Positions 1 to 12,405 are shown, counted from the stretch's first letter. The stretch is 64,000 nucleotides of DNA from Paracoccaceae bacterium Fryx2 (GCA_032334235.1 JAVSGI010000003.1:372001-436000), one strand, 5' to 3'. Notes: generated by a model not told the origin, from the letters alone. Program-made: numbers and translations.

Positions 1-2916
1 CGCCTTGTGGCGGCTGGCCAGACCCGTGGCGGGCGATGCCGAGGCCGCGCGCCCGACGTAATGCGGGCGGGGATGGCTGGCGCCGATCCGGGTCAGCACC
101 CATTCGAGGTTCGGCTCGACGAATGTCCAGGCCCCCATGTTCTTCGGCTCTTCCTGACACCAGACAACGTCCGCCGCCTTGAACCGTTCCAGTTCCTTCA
201 CCAGCGACAGCGCCGGGAAGGGATAGAACTGCTCCAGCCGCAGCAGATACACGTCATCCAGCCCGCGCTTGTCACGCTCGGCCAGAAGGTCGAAATAGAC
301 CTTGCCCGAACAGATCACCACCCGCCGGATCTCGGCATCGGGCTTCAGTTCGGTGTCGGACTGGCCCTTCTGCGCATCGTCCCACAGCACCCGGTGGAAG
401 CTCGATCCGGTCACGAAGTCTTCCGCGGTCGAAACGCACATCGGATGGCGCAGCAGCGATTTCGGCGTCATCAGGATCAGCGGCTTGCGGAAGTTGCGGT
501 GGATCTGGCGGCGCAGGATGTGGAAGTAGTTTGCCGGGGTGGAACAGTTGGCGACGATCCAGTTGTCATTGGCCGACATCTGCAGGAAACGCTCCAGCCG
601 CGCCGACGAATGTTCCGGCCCCTGCCCCTCGTAGCCGTGCGGCAGCAGGCACACGAGGCCCGACATCCGCAACCACTTGGCTTCGCCCGAGTTGATGAAC
701 TGGTCGAACATGATCTGCGCGCCGTTGGCGAAATCGCCGAACTGCGCCTCCCACATCACCAGAGCGTTGGGCTCGGCAAGGCTGTAGCCGTATTCGAACC
801 CCAGCACCGCATATTCCGACAGCATGGAGTCGATGACCTCATAGCGCGCCTGCCCGGCGCGGATGTGGTTCAGCGGGTAGTGCCGTTCCTCGGTGGCCTG
901 GTTGATGAAGGCCGAATGGCGCTGGCTGAAGGTGCCGCGCGTGCAGTCCTGCCCCGACAGGCGCACCGGGTAGCCCTCGACCACCAGCGACCCGAAGGCC
1001 AGCGCCTCGGCCGTGGCCCAGTCGAAGCCCGTGCCGGTTTCAAGCATCTTCGCCTTGGCCTCAAGCTGGCGGCCGACCGTCTTGTGCAGGTCGAAGCCGT
1101 CGGGCACCCGCGACAGCGCGGCGCCCACCTCGGCCAGCGTCTCGGGCTTGATCGCCGTCCGGCCGGGGTGGTATTCGTCGCGGTCGCGCACCATTCCCGA
1201 CCAGCGGCCATCCAGCCAGTCGGCCTTGTTGGGCTTGTAATCCTTGCCCGCCTCGAATTCCTCGTTCAGCCGAGCCTGGAAGGCGGCCTTCATGTCCTCG
1301 ATCTCGCCTTCGGGGATCAGCCCGTCCTGCACCAGCCGCTCGGTGTAAAGCTGGAGCGTGGTCTTGTGCTTCTTGATGCGGTTGTACATCGCCGGGTTGG
1401 TGAACATCGGCTCGTCGCCTTCGTTGTGACCGAAGCGGCGGTAGCAGAAGATGTCGATCACCACATCCTTGTGGAAGGTCTGGCGGAACTCGGTCGCCAC
1501 CTTGGCGGCATGGACCACGGCCTCGGGGTCGTCACCGTTGACGTGGAAGATCGGCGCTTCCACCATCAGCGCGATGTCGGTCGGATAGGGGCTCGACCGG
1601 CTGAACGACGGCGCGGTGGTGAAGCCGATCTGGTTGTTGACGACGATGTGGATCGTCCCGCCGGTGCGGTGGCCCACCAGCCCCGACAGGCCGAAGCATT
1701 CCGCCACGACGCCCTGCCCGGCAAAGGCCGCGTCGCCGTGCAGCAGCACCGGCAGCACGGTGTGGCGCGTCTTGTCGCCCGCCTGTTCCTGCTTGGCGCG
1801 CACCTTGCCCAGCACCACCGGGTTCACCGCTACAAGGTGGCTGGGGTTGGCGGTCAGCGACAGGTGGACGATGTTGCCGTCGAACACCCGGTCGCTCGAC
1901 GCGCCGAGGTGATACTTCACGTCGCCCGACCCGTCCACGTCCTCGGGCTTGTAGCTGCCGCCCTGAAACTCGTTGAATATCGCGCGGTAGGGTTTCTGCA
2001 TCACGTTGGCCAGCACCGACAGCCGGCCGCGGTGCGGCATCCCGAACACCACCTCGGTGACGCCCATGCCGCCGCCGCGCTTGATGATCTGTTCCATCGC
2101 CGGGATCAGGCTTTCGCCGCCATCCAGACCGAACCGCTTGGTGCCCATGTATTTCACATGCAGGAACTTCTCGAAGCCCTCGGCCTCGACCATCTTGTTC
2201 AGGATCGCCTTGCGCCCCTCGCGGGTGAAGTGGATCTCCTTGCCGTAGCCCTCGATGCGTTCCTTCAGCCAGGCCGCCTGCTCGGGGTTGGAAATGTGCA
2301 TGTATTGCAGCGCGAAGGTGCCGCAATAGGTGCGCTTCACCATCTCGACGATCTGGCGCATGCTGGCGTGCAGCAGGCCCAGCACGTTGTCGATGAAGAT
2401 CGGGCGGTCCATGTCGGCTTCGGTGAAGCCGTAGGATTTCGGGTCAAGCTCGGGGTGGTTCGAAACGTCGTGCATCCCCAGCGGGTCAAGGTCGGCGGCC
2501 AGATGGCCCCTGATCCGGTAGGCGCGGATCAGCATGATGGCGCGGATGCTGTCAAGCACGGCGCGCTTGATCTGGTCCTCGCTCAGCGACACGCCGACTT
2601 CGGCGGCCTTGGCCACGATCCTGGCGCCCGCCGCCTTGCTTTCCTTTGCCGCCGCCGGCCATTCGCCGGTCAGCGCCGAGGTCAGTTCATCGACCGGCAG
2701 CGGCGGCCAGTCCTTGCGCGCCCAGCTTGGCCCCTGCGCCTGCCGCTTGGCATCGACCTCGTTGTCGCCCAGCGCGCGGAAGAACGCGGCCCAGCCCGCA
2801 TCGACCGACGCCGGATCGGCGGCATAGCGCGCCTGCAACTGGTCGATGTAGTCGGCATTGGCGCCATCCATGAAGCCGGAGGCGTGGAACTGGTCGTTGG
2901 GAGATTGCTCGGTCAT
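1..2916 (-). CDS. sucA: 2-oxoglutarate dehydrogenase E1 component (3' end cut by window edge)
   Basis: Thiamine-diphosphate-dependent E1 subunit of the 2-oxoglutarate dehydrogenase complex (TCA cycle, cytoplasm); it decarboxylates 2-oxoglutarate and passes the succinyl group to SucB. The frame is open from the ATG at 2916 for 972 codons to base 1. The N-terminus (MTEQSPNDQFHASGFMDG) fits the E1o leader. The cofactor-site stretch HGDAAFAGQGVV, followed by NNQIGFTT, lies near residues 391-430. Family members in this group are, from memory, about 985-990 residues, so probably fewer than 20 C-terminal residues are missing. It is the last visible gene of a minus-strand series sucC, lipoprotein, sucD, sucA; sucB and lpd would be expected beyond the left edge. 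Confidence 0.96.
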   Translation of the reverse strand, partial: MTEQSPNDQFHASGFMDGANADYIDQLQARYAADPASVDAGWAAFFRALGDNEVDAKRQAQGPSWARKDWPPLPVDELTSALTGEWPAAAKESKAAGARIVAKAAEVGVSLSEDQIKRAVLDSIRAIMLIRAYRIRGHLAADLDPLGMHDVSNHPELDPKSYGFTEADMDRPIFIDNVLGLLHASMRQIVEMVKRTYCGTFALQYMHISNPEQAAWLKERIEGYGKEIHFTREGRKAILNKMVEAEGFEKFLHVKYMGTKRFGLDGGESLIPAMEQIIKRGGGMGVTEVVFGMPHRGRLSVLANVMQKPYRAIFNEFQGGSYKPEDVDGSGDVKYHLGASSDRVFDGNIVHLSLTANPSHLVAVNPVVLGKVRAKQEQAGDKTRHTVLPVLLHGDAAFAGQGVVAECFGLSGLVGHRTGGTIHIVVNNQIGFTTAPSFSRSSPYPTDIALMVEAPIFHVNGDDPEAVVHAAKVATEFRQTFHKDVVIDIFCYRRFGHNEGDEPMFTNPAMYNRIKKHKTTLQLYTERLVQDGLIPEGEIEDMKAAFQARLNEEFEAGKDYKPNKADWLDGRWSGMVRDRDEYHPGRTAIKPETLAEVGAALSRVPDGFDLHKTVGRQLEAKAKMLETGTGFDWATAEALAFGSLVVEGYPVRLSGQDCTRGTFSQRHSAFINQATEERHYPLNHIRAGQARYEVIDSMLSEYAVLGFEYGYSLAEPNALVMWEAQFGDFANGAQIMFDQFINSGEAKWLRMSGLVCLLPHGYEGQGPEHSSARLERFLQMSANDNWIVANCSTPANYFHILRRQIHRNFRKPLILMTPKSLLRHPMCVSTAEDFVTGSSFHRVLWDDAQKGQSDTELKPDAEIRRVVICSGKVYFDLLAERDKRGLDDVYLLRLEQFYPFPALSLVKELERFKAADVVWCQEEPKNMGAWTFVEPNLEWVLTRIGASHPRPHYVGRAASASPATGLASRHKA

Positions 2917-2976
2917 CGCTGCACCTGATCGGTTGAAGACCCGCGCCACGGGGGCATGGCGCGGGACAGGTTGGTG

Positions 2977-3861
2977 TTACTTGCCGATGGCCTTCATCAC
3001 GGCCTCGCCCAGCCCGGCCGGGCTGTCGGCCACGACGATCCCGGCCATCTTCATCGCCTCGATCTTGCTTTCGGCATCGCCCTTGCCACCCGAGACGATC
3101 GCCCCGGCATGGCCCATCCGCCGCCCCTTGGGGGCCGTGCGCCCGGCGATGAAGCCGGCGGTCGGCTTCCAGCGGCCGCGCTTCTTCTCGTCGGCCAGAA
3201 ACTGCGCCGCGTCTTCTTCCGCCGCGCCGCCGATCTCGCCGATCATGATGATCGACTGGGTTTCGGGGTCTGCGAGGAACAGCTCCAGAATGTCGATGTG
3301 CTCGGAGCCCTTGATCGGGTCGCCGCCGATGCCCACCGCCGACGATTGCCCCAGCCCGAGGTCGGAGGTCTGCTTGACCGCCTCATAGGTCAGCGTGCCC
3401 GACCGCGACACCACGCCCACGCTGCCGCGGCGGTGGATGTGGCCCGGCATGATGCCGATCTTGCAGGCGTCCGGCGTGATGACGCCGGGGCAGTTCGGCC
3501 CGATCAGCCGCGACTTCGAGCCTTCCAGCGCCCGCTTGACCTTCATCATGTCCAGCACCGGAATGCCTTCGGTGATGCACACGATCAATTCCATCTCGGC
3601 GTCGATCGCCTCAAGGATGGAGTCGGCGGCAAACGGCGGCGGCACATAGATCACGGAGGCATTCGCCCCGGTCACCGCCCGCGCCTCGTGGACCGAGTTG
3701 AACACCGGCAGCCCGATATGGACCGAACCGCCCTTTCCGGGCGTGACGCCGCCGACCATCTTCGTGCCATAGGCAATGGCCTGTTCGGAGTGGAAGGTGC
3801 CCTGCGAGCCGGTCAGGCCCTGGCAGATCACCTTGGTATTTTCGTTGACGAGAACAGCCAT
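2977..3861 (-). CDS. sucD: succinyl-CoA ligase (ADP-forming) alpha subunit
   Basis: Alpha subunit of succinyl-CoA synthetase, which interconverts succinyl-CoA and succinate with substrate-level phosphorylation. The 294-residue length is normal. The N-terminal CoA-binding Rossmann domain has GLTGSQG at residues 15-21. The phosphorylated catalytic histidine is H251 in the motif [17 protein letters not shown]. It lies 60 bp upstream of sucA on the same strand and is separated from its partner sucC by a small lipoprotein gene, so all four are probably co-transcribed. Confidence 0.97.
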   Translation of the reverse strand: MAVLVNENTKVICQGLTGSQGTFHSEQAIAYGTKMVGGVTPGKGGSVHIGLPVFNSVHEARAVTGANASVIYVPPPFAADSILEAIDAEMELIVCITEGIPVLDMMKVKRALEGSKSRLIGPNCPGVITPDACKIGIMPGHIHRRGSVGVVSRSGTLTYEAVKQTSDLGLGQSSAVGIGGDPIKGSEHIDILELFLADPETQSIIMIGEIGGAAEEDAAQFLADEKKRGRWKPTAGFIAGRTAPKGRRMGHAGAIVSGGKGDAESKIEAMKMAGIVVADSPAGLGEAVMKAIGK

Positions 3862-3912
3862 GTGTCTCTCTTTCGTATCTGTCTGGTTGCAGGTTTCCGG
3901 GGAGGCGCGGGC

Positions 3913-4407
3913 CTATTTCGGCACGAACCGCACCCCCGGCCCGATGATGTAGGTTTCGTTCAGGTCAAGCCGGCCAACGCCGCAGCTGTCACCGAACGGG
4001 TCGCCGGTCACGATCACGGCCTCGATCCGGCCGTCCGGCGTCAGAAAGCTGTAGCGCTGTGCGCCGGTTTCTCTTGTCGTGCGCTCGGGCGTGCCGAAGG
4101 CGCCGGTGGCGCTGGCCGCAGGAACCGAGGCGGCAAAGTTGCCGTCGTGGGACAGGCAGACTTGCCGGAACAGCGCGGCAGCCTGGCTGCCCGCGGGGGC
4201 GGCGATGCGCAGATCGGAAACGGCCTTCGGCGCGGCGGTCCCGGGCGCTGCCGCCTGAACCGCGCCCGGCCGCGTGCCGGGTTGCGCCGAATACCAGTAT
4301 TCGGCCCCGGCATATTCGGCCAGCGGATCAGGGGCAGGCGCGGGCGGCTGCGTGCAGGCCGCGGTCGTGGCCGCGATCAACAGTGCGAAACGGACCCGCA
4401 TCATCAT
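3913..4407 (-). CDS. small lipoprotein of unknown function between sucC and sucD
   Basis: A 164-residue predicted lipoprotein. A short hydrophobic leader ends in a lipobox-like TTAAC about 18 residues in, followed by a proline/alanine-rich linker (QPPAPAPDP) and a compact domain with two further cysteines. The start could be any of three consecutive ATG codons (4407, 4404, 4401); an AAGGG inside the end of sucC can serve as ribosome site. The gene begins 2 bp after the sucC stop, so translation is likely coupled. I do not recognise a domain. Its place inside the sucCD operon suggests co-expression but does not show a role in the TCA cycle. Confidence 0.75.
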   Translation of the reverse strand: MMMRVRFALLIAATTAACTQPPAPAPDPLAEYAGAEYWYSAQPGTRPGAVQAAAPGTAAPKAVSDLRIAAPAGSQAAALFRQVCLSHDGNFAASVPAASATGAFGTPERTTRETGAQRYSFLTPDGRIEAVIVTGDPFGDSCGVGRLDLNETYIIGPGVRFVPK

Positions 4408-4409
4408 GA

Positions 4410-5603
<1,194 letters not shown>

Positions 5604-5709
5604 GGATCTGTCCCAACGCTGATGATTTGGCGCGTGAATGACATAGAAACGGGCAGTTTCAAAACGGCTTTTTCACCTGCGGCGGGTTTTGGCCCCGAAA
5701 AGGCAGGTT

Positions 5710-5740
5710 TGTGATCACAGCCTGAAAAAGTGTGATCACA
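5710..5740. promoter_or_regulatory. tandem TGTGATCACA palindromes upstream of sucC
   Basis: Two identical 10-bp perfect palindromes, TGTGATCACA at 5710-5719 and 5731-5740, start exactly 21 bp apart (two helical turns). The same arrangement with the same spacing lies upstream of sdhC at 12406-12436. The 11-mer GCCTGAAAAAG between these two copies (5720-5730) recurs at 12501-12511 in the sdhC upstream region. The arrangement suggests cooperative binding of a dimeric regulator shared by the suc and sdh operons. Which protein binds cannot be read from the sequence. Confidence 0.7.
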
Positions 5741-5807
5741 AGCGGCCCCGCCCCACCGCCGGAACGATTCGCCCGGTTGGCGGCGCGACCTTCCGGCGCA
5801 GCCGGAT

Positions 5808-7034
5808 TCAGTTCAGAAACAGCGTGAAAAGCATCGCGTCGCCCGCCACCAGGCTTTCGAACGCCCGCCAGTTCGCGGCGCTGACGACGCGGCCCCGTTC
5901 CAGATAGGGCAAGGCATCCACGCCCTGAATCCAGCCCGCAATGTCGATCGGCGCCGGATCGGTGAACATCCGGCCCAGGTTCACCCCGGCACCGGCCGCG
6001 ATCTGCGCTTCGGCGGGGATCAGCGACCCGGCTCCGTCGTTTGCCAGCCGCCAGTAGGGCACCAGCGCCTGCCCGGCCAGCAATGCCTCGGCATCGGCCA
6101 GCACGCCCTGCCACACCGCCCCGGTGCCCTGCGGCAGCACCACCCCCAGCGCCGACTGCTGGCGGTCGTTGGGCAGCCATTCGGCGGCGTTGTCGGTCTC
6201 GGCCTCGACGCGGCTCCAGAAGGTGCGGTTGTCGGCGATCATCGCCAGGAAATGCGCCCTTGCCGCCGCCGCGCGGCCCGCATCCGGCGTCTGGTCCAGC
6301 GCCCGCAGGATCAGCGCGATCATGTCCACCGCATGGAGCCCGTCCTGCCTGCCCAGAAACGGGTCGGCATCCACCGGCCCCAGCGCCGCCAGCGCCCGGC
6401 GCGACTGCAGGATCTCTGCCGTGGCGTCGGTCGGGTCATAGGCCAGCACGCTATCTGCCACCCCCGCCAGCAGGTGCGTGTAGGCCGAAAGCCAGGCCGC
6501 ATCGGCGGCATCGAACCGCACCATGGGCGGCACCCCCGCCGGGTCGCTGCCCAGCATCGGCCCGGCCACCGCCACCAGATCCTCGCCCGCATCGCGCGCG
6601 CCATTGGCGTTGATGTCGAACCACAGGTCGCCCAGCGCGATCTCCAGCCCGAAAGCCGACCCGTCGCCCACCTCGGCCAGCGGGGCGCGGGCGGCATCCA
6701 TCCGGCCCGACACGTCGCGGAACAGCCCGGCGATCATCCCCGGCTCGAAGGCCGCAGGCGCCGGGTTCTCGGCCATCGGCAGGCGCAGGAACGGCAGGAA
6801 GCCCACCGGATCGGTCAGCCCCGCTCGCCAGCGCAGTTGCAAGGCCGCTTCCACCGCCCCCAGAAAGCGCACGCCGCCCAGCGCAAAGCGGTCGGCATCG
6901 CCAGGCGCTGCCAACGCCTCCAGCCGCGCCCCGGTTGCCGCCAATCCGGTCCGGCCGATCTCGGCCGACAGCTCCGATTGCGCGAACCCGGCGGCAGGCA
7001 GGGCGGCGATCAGGCAGGCAAGGGCAAGGCGCAT
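5808..7034 (-). CDS. exported protein of unknown function between mdh and sucC
   Basis: A 408-residue predicted periplasmic protein. I chose the ATG at 7034 because GGAGGG lies just upstream and the protein then opens with a clean signal peptide ending near AGFAQS. The in-frame ATG at 7058 lies inside the mdh terminator hairpin region and is unlikely. The mature part is alanine-rich with scattered aromatic residues. The stretch DINANGARDAGED resembles the Asp/Asn-rich loops of calcium-binding repeats, but one such loop is weak evidence. No enzyme family was recognised. It lies between two TCA-cycle genes on the same strand. Confidence 0.75.
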   Translation of the reverse strand: MRLALACLIAALPAAGFAQSELSAEIGRTGLAATGARLEALAAPGDADRFALGGVRFLGAVEAALQLRWRAGLTDPVGFLPFLRLPMAENPAPAAFEPGMIAGLFRDVSGRMDAARAPLAEVGDGSAFGLEIALGDLWFDINANGARDAGEDLVAVAGPMLGSDPAGVPPMVRFDAADAAWLSAYTHLLAGVADSVLAYDPTDATAEILQSRRALAALGPVDADPFLGRQDGLHAVDMIALILRALDQTPDAGRAAAARAHFLAMIADNRTFWSRVEAETDNAAEWLPNDRQQSALGVVLPQGTGAVWQGVLADAEALLAGQALVPYWRLANDGAGSLIPAEAQIAAGAGVNLGRMFTDPAPIDIAGWIQGVDALPYLERGRVVSAANWRAFESLVAGDAMLFTLFLN

Positions 7035-7055
7035 GAAAGTCCCTCCACAAATGGC

Positions 7056-7087
7056 CAAAAAAATATGCGCGCCCGAGGGCGCGCATA
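7056..7087 (-). terminator. rho-independent terminator after mdh
   Basis: Perfect 11-bp arms TATGCGCGCCC (7064-7074) and GGGCGCGCATA (7077-7087) with a two-base loop. On the minus strand the hairpin is followed directly by a run of T residues (complement of the A-run at 7057-7063). This is a canonical intrinsic terminator for mdh. It ends only about 21 nt before the start codon of the next gene. Confidence 0.9.
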
Positions 7088-7127
7088 CAAGCCGGTTGCA
7101 GGTCGGCTATTCCCGACCACGCGACGG

Positions 7128-9067
<1,940 letters not shown>

Positions 9068-9100
9068 ATCGGGCGGCAGGATCGGGTCGCCTCCGGGCGG

Positions 9101-9412
9101 TTAGGCCGGGTCGCCTTCGGGCGGCGGGGGCTCGACCACCGATTCAAAGCCCTGACCGCTGGCCACGATGCAGGTCGTGCCATCCGGCAGGGTGATCGAG
9201 ATCGTCCAGCTGCCATGTTCGGCCGAGGCGAACATCTCCATCACGCCAGTGCCGCCCGCCAGCCCGACCGCCTGCCGGGTCTCGCCATAGCGGTCGGACA
9301 GTTGCGCCAGAACCGCCTTGCGCGGCGCGCATCCGGGGTTGGCGTGGCCGACCTGCGCCACCATCGCGAGCGCGGCAACACCAAAGGAAAGTGCGAAGAG
9401 TCTTCTGGTCAT
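9101..9412 (-). CDS. small exported protein of unknown function
   Basis: A 103-residue protein with a typical signal peptide (cleavage expected near GHANPG). The mature domain has two cysteines, one near the cleavage site (GCAPRK) and one in TTCIVASG, which could form a disulfide, and ends in a proline/glutamate tail. The start at 9412 (MTRRLFALSFG) is chosen for the signal peptide. A short protein of this style is often left as hypothetical in Rhodobacterales. No function can be assigned. Confidence 0.7.
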   Translation of the reverse strand: MTRRLFALSFGVAALAMVAQVGHANPGCAPRKAVLAQLSDRYGETRQAVGLAGGTGVMEMFASAEHGSWTISITLPDGTTCIVASGQGFESVVEPPPPEGDPA

Positions 9413-9662
9413 CGAACTGCCTTTCCGGGATGGCGCACCGGGCTGTCCGCCGCCATGCACCCTGCCCTGTTGAAGGAAACTTGCCCTGTCGAAGGTGAAC
9501 CATGCCGTTCCGGCATTTGTTCCGATCATGCGCCGCATTCCCGCCGGCAGCGGCAACATCGCGCGGCCCGGGCGCAATTTTTCTGCATTGCAGCCAAAGT
9601 GGGCTTGCCGGAAGTGCCGCCGTTATGATCCACAGCGAAACATTCTTGCCTGGGAGAGAATC

Positions 9663-10535
9663 ATGGACCCGCTTGCACGCCCCTTCCGTTCGGTGCTCTA
9701 CATCCCCGGGTCGAAGGACCGCGCGCTGGAAAAGGCGCAAGGGTTGCCCGCCGACGCGATCATCTTCGATCTGGAAGACGCCGTGGCGCCTGACGAAAAG
9801 CCCGCCGCCCGCGCCCTGCTGGCGCAGACGCTGGCACAGGCCGACTACGGCCCCCGCGCCCGCATCGTGCGGATCAACGGCTTCGACAGCCCGTGGGGCC
9901 ACGACGATGCGGCGGCCTTTGCCGCGGCGCTTGCATCGGGCACGCAGATCGACGCCATCCTGATCCCCAAGGTCAGCCACGCCGCCGACCTGCAGGCGGT
10001 GGCCGACGCCATCCCCGATGTGCCGCTCTGGGCGATGATGGAAACCGCGCTCGGGATGCTGAACGCAGCCGAGATCGCCGCCCACCCCCGCCTGACCGGC
10101 ATGGTGATGGGAACCAACGATCTGGCCAAGGAACTGACCAGCCGCTTCCGCCCCGACCGGCTGGCGCTGCAGGCGGGCCTCGGCCTCTGCCTGCTGGCGG
10201 CGCGCGCGCATGGCCGCACCATCATCGACGGCGTCTACAACGCCTTCAAGGATGACGAGGGCCTGCGCGCCGAATGCGACCAGGGCCGCGACATGGGCTT
10301 TGACGGCAAGACCCTGATCCATCCGGCGCAACTGGCCATCGCCAACGCCGCCTTCGCCCCCTCGCCCGCCGAGACCGACCTCGCCCGCCGCCAGATAGAC
10401 GCCTTCGATGCGGCACAAAGGCAGGGGCTCGGTGTCGCGGTTGTGGATGGAAAGATCGTCGAGAACCTGCATATCGTGACGGCACGGCAGATTCTGGCCA
10501 AGGCCGATGCGATCGCCGCAATGGAAACGATCTGA
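9663..10535 (+). CDS. mcl2: CitE-family (3S)-malyl-CoA thioesterase / malyl-CoA lyase homologue
   Basis: A 290-residue HpcH/HpaI-CitE family protein. The fold is marked by SVLYIPGSKDRALEKA at the N-terminus, FDLEDAVAPDEK (metal and acid residues), and METALGMLNAAEI. Rhodobacter sphaeroides has two paralogues: Mcl1, the malyl-CoA/methylmalyl-CoA lyase, and Mcl2, the (3S)-malyl-CoA thioesterase. The short length and the position just upstream of mesaconyl-CoA hydratase and sdh favour the Mcl2 type, with release of malate from malyl-CoA in the ethylmalonyl-CoA pathway. Lyase activity cannot be excluded from sequence. The start at 9663 follows GGGAGAG. Confidence 0.82.
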   Translation: MDPLARPFRSVLYIPGSKDRALEKAQGLPADAIIFDLEDAVAPDEKPAARALLAQTLAQADYGPRARIVRINGFDSPWGHDDAAAFAAALASGTQIDAILIPKVSHAADLQAVADAIPDVPLWAMMETALGMLNAAEIAAHPRLTGMVMGTNDLAKELTSRFRPDRLALQAGLGLCLLAARAHGRTIIDGVYNAFKDDEGLRAECDQGRDMGFDGKTLIHPAQLAIANAAFAPSPAETDLARRQIDAFDAAQRQGLGVAVVDGKIVENLHIVTARQILAKADAIAAMETI

Positions 10536-10546
10536 AAGGGGCGATC

Positions 10547-11101
10547 ATGCTGTTGCTGATACTCGGGGTTGCGCTGTGGATCGCGGCGCATTCGTTCAAG
10601 CGCCTGGCCCCCGACCTGCGGGCCCGCATGGGCAACGCGGGCAAGGGGCTGGTGGCGGTGCTGCTGCTGCTGGCCCTGGTGCTGATGGTATATGGCTACC
10701 GCTCGGCCGCGGTGATCGAGGTCTATGCCGTGTTGCCCGGCATCGGGCATCTGAACAACCTGCTGATGCTGGTCGCGGTCTATCTTTACGGCGTGGGCGG
10801 CACCAAGGGCCTGCTTTACCCCCGGATGCGGCACCCGATGCTGTGGGGCACTGTGATCTGGGCGGTGTCGCACCTGCTGGTCAACGGCGATCTGGCCTCG
10901 ATCATCCTGTTCGGCGGGCTGGGCCTCTGGGCGCTGGGCGCCATGCGGATGATCAACCGCGCGTCCGCCTGGGTTCCGCCGGCCAACGGCCGCGGCCTGA
11001 AGGGCGACGCGATGAACCTTGGGGGCACCCTCGTGCTGTTCGGCGTGATCGCGCTGATCCACGTCTGGCTCGGCCACAACCCTTTCCTCGGGACATACTA
11101 G
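10547..11101 (+). CDS. NnrU-family membrane protein
   Basis: A 184-residue protein with five or six hydrophobic segments and the NnrU-family features RHPMLWGTVIWAVSHLLVNGD and a C-terminal IHVWLGHNP. NnrU-type proteins were named from nitric-oxide metabolism loci and are also related to isoprenoid-modifying membrane enzymes; neither role is implied by this context. It starts 11 bp after the malyl-CoA enzyme gene and ends 1 bp before the DUF1737 gene, so it is probably part of one operon. Confidence 0.85.
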   Translation: MLLLILGVALWIAAHSFKRLAPDLRARMGNAGKGLVAVLLLLALVLMVYGYRSAAVIEVYAVLPGIGHLNNLLMLVAVYLYGVGGTKGLLYPRMRHPMLWGTVIWAVSHLLVNGDLASIILFGGLGLWALGAMRMINRASAWVPPANGRGLKGDAMNLGGTLVLFGVIALIHVWLGHNPFLGTY

Positions 11102-11102
11102 G

Positions 11103-11306
11103 ATGAAGCTCTACCGTTTCCTGACCGAAGACGACACCTCCGCCTTCTGCCACAAGATCACCGCCGCGCTGAACACCGGCTGGCACCTGCAGGGCGAGAC
11201 GAGCTATGCCTTCGACGCCGCCCGCGGCGTGATGCGCTGCGGCCAGGCCGTGGTGAAGGACGTGCCCGGCATCTACAGCCCCGAGACCAGGCTGGGGGAT
11301 CACTGA
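11103..11306 (+). CDS. DUF1737 small protein
   Basis: A 67-residue protein. The core LNTGWHLQGETSYAFDAARG is typical of DUF1737, a small domain of unknown function. Its stop codon overlaps the start codon of mesaconyl-CoA hydratase by one base (TGATG), which implies translational coupling. The operon position between two ethylmalonyl-CoA-pathway genes is suggestive, but no activity is known to me. Confidence 0.8.
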   Translation: MKLYRFLTEDDTSAFCHKITAALNTGWHLQGETSYAFDAARGVMRCGQAVVKDVPGIYSPETRLGDH

Positions 11307-12337
11307 TGAAAACCAACCCCGGGCGGTTCTTCGAGGATTACCGGCTTGGCGAGACCATCGTCCACGCCGTGCCGCGCACGGTGAAGATGGGCGAGCGGGC
11401 ACTTTACCATGCGCTCTATCCCGCGCGCCACGCGCTCTATTCCTCGGATGCCTTCGCGCAGGCCTGCGGGCTGCCGTTCAGCCCGCTGGATGACCTGATC
11501 GCCTTTCACGTCGTGTTCGGCAAGACCGTGCCCGACATCAGCCTGAATGCGGTCGCCAATCTCGGCTATGCCGAGGGGCGCTGGCTGCAGCCGGTCTGGC
11601 CGGGCGACACGCTGCGGTCGGAAAGCATGGTGATCGGGCTGAAGGAAAACTCCAGCGGCACCTCGGGCGTGGTTTACGTCCGCACGCAGGGGCTGAACCA
11701 GCATGACGAGGTGGTGCTGGAATATGTGCGCTGGGTCATGGTGCGCAAGAACCGGCTGGACGCGGCCACCCCCGCCCCGGTGGTGCCGGATCTCGCGAAA
11801 TCGGTCGGCGCCGAGGCGCTGGTGGTGCCGGAGGGTCTCGATTTCACCCGCTACGACTTCGCGCTGGCAGGCGAACGGCACCGCTGGGGCGACTATGCGG
11901 TGGGCGAGCAGATCGACCATGTCGACGGCGTCACCATCGAGGAGGCCGAGCACATGCTGGCCACCCGGCTGTGGCAGAACACCGCCAAGGTGCATTTCGA
12001 CGCCACCAACCGCCCCGACGGCAAGCGCCTGATCTATGGCGGCCACGTCATCAGCCTGGCCCGCGCGCTGTCGTTCAACGGGCTTGCCAACGCGCAGATG
12101 GTCGTGGCGCTGAACGCGGGCGCCCACGCCAACCCCTGCTTTGCCGGCGATACCGTGCGCGCCTGGTCCGAGGTTCTCGACCACGCCGACACCGCCGCCC
12201 CCGGCGTCGGTGCCATCCGCCTGCGCCTTGTCGCCACCCGTCACGGCGCCGCCCCCTTCGCGCTGCGGGGTGCCGACGGCAAATACCTGCCCGAGGTACT
12301 GCTTGACCTCGACTATTGGGCGCTGATGCCGAAATGA
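11306..12337 (+). CDS. mch: mesaconyl-CoA hydratase
   Basis: A 343-residue protein with two MaoC-like hot-dog domains. It hydrates mesaconyl-C1-CoA to methylmalyl-CoA in the ethylmalonyl-CoA pathway for acetyl-CoA assimilation. Diagnostic stretches are FSPLDDLIAFHVVFGKTVPD in the first half and IYGGHVISLARALSFNGLAN in the second. It starts at the overlapping ATG after DUF1737. The arrangement malyl-CoA enzyme, NnrU, DUF1737, mch, then sdh matches my memory of the Rhodobacter sphaeroides order. Confidence 0.9.
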   Translation: MKTNPGRFFEDYRLGETIVHAVPRTVKMGERALYHALYPARHALYSSDAFAQACGLPFSPLDDLIAFHVVFGKTVPDISLNAVANLGYAEGRWLQPVWPGDTLRSESMVIGLKENSSGTSGVVYVRTQGLNQHDEVVLEYVRWVMVRKNRLDAATPAPVVPDLAKSVGAEALVVPEGLDFTRYDFALAGERHRWGDYAVGEQIDHVDGVTIEEAEHMLATRLWQNTAKVHFDATNRPDGKRLIYGGHVISLARALSFNGLANAQMVVALNAGAHANPCFAGDTVRAWSEVLDHADTAAPGVGAIRLRLVATRHGAAPFALRGADGKYLPEVLLDLDYWALMPK

Positions 12338-12405
12338 CCGCCGCTCCGGCCGTGCCCAGGGGCCCGCGCCGGGGCCGGGCCGGCCCGCGGCCAAAGCCGC
12401 CAGAC

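Noticed and set aside
7-2928. A 973-codon plus-strand open frame opposite sucA
   Set aside because: It mirrors the strong third-position GC bias of sucA, which is the recognisable protein; the antisense product is His/Arg-rich and has no domain. The same holds for the long frames opposite SecDF, cbbO, sdhA and the peptide-binding gene.
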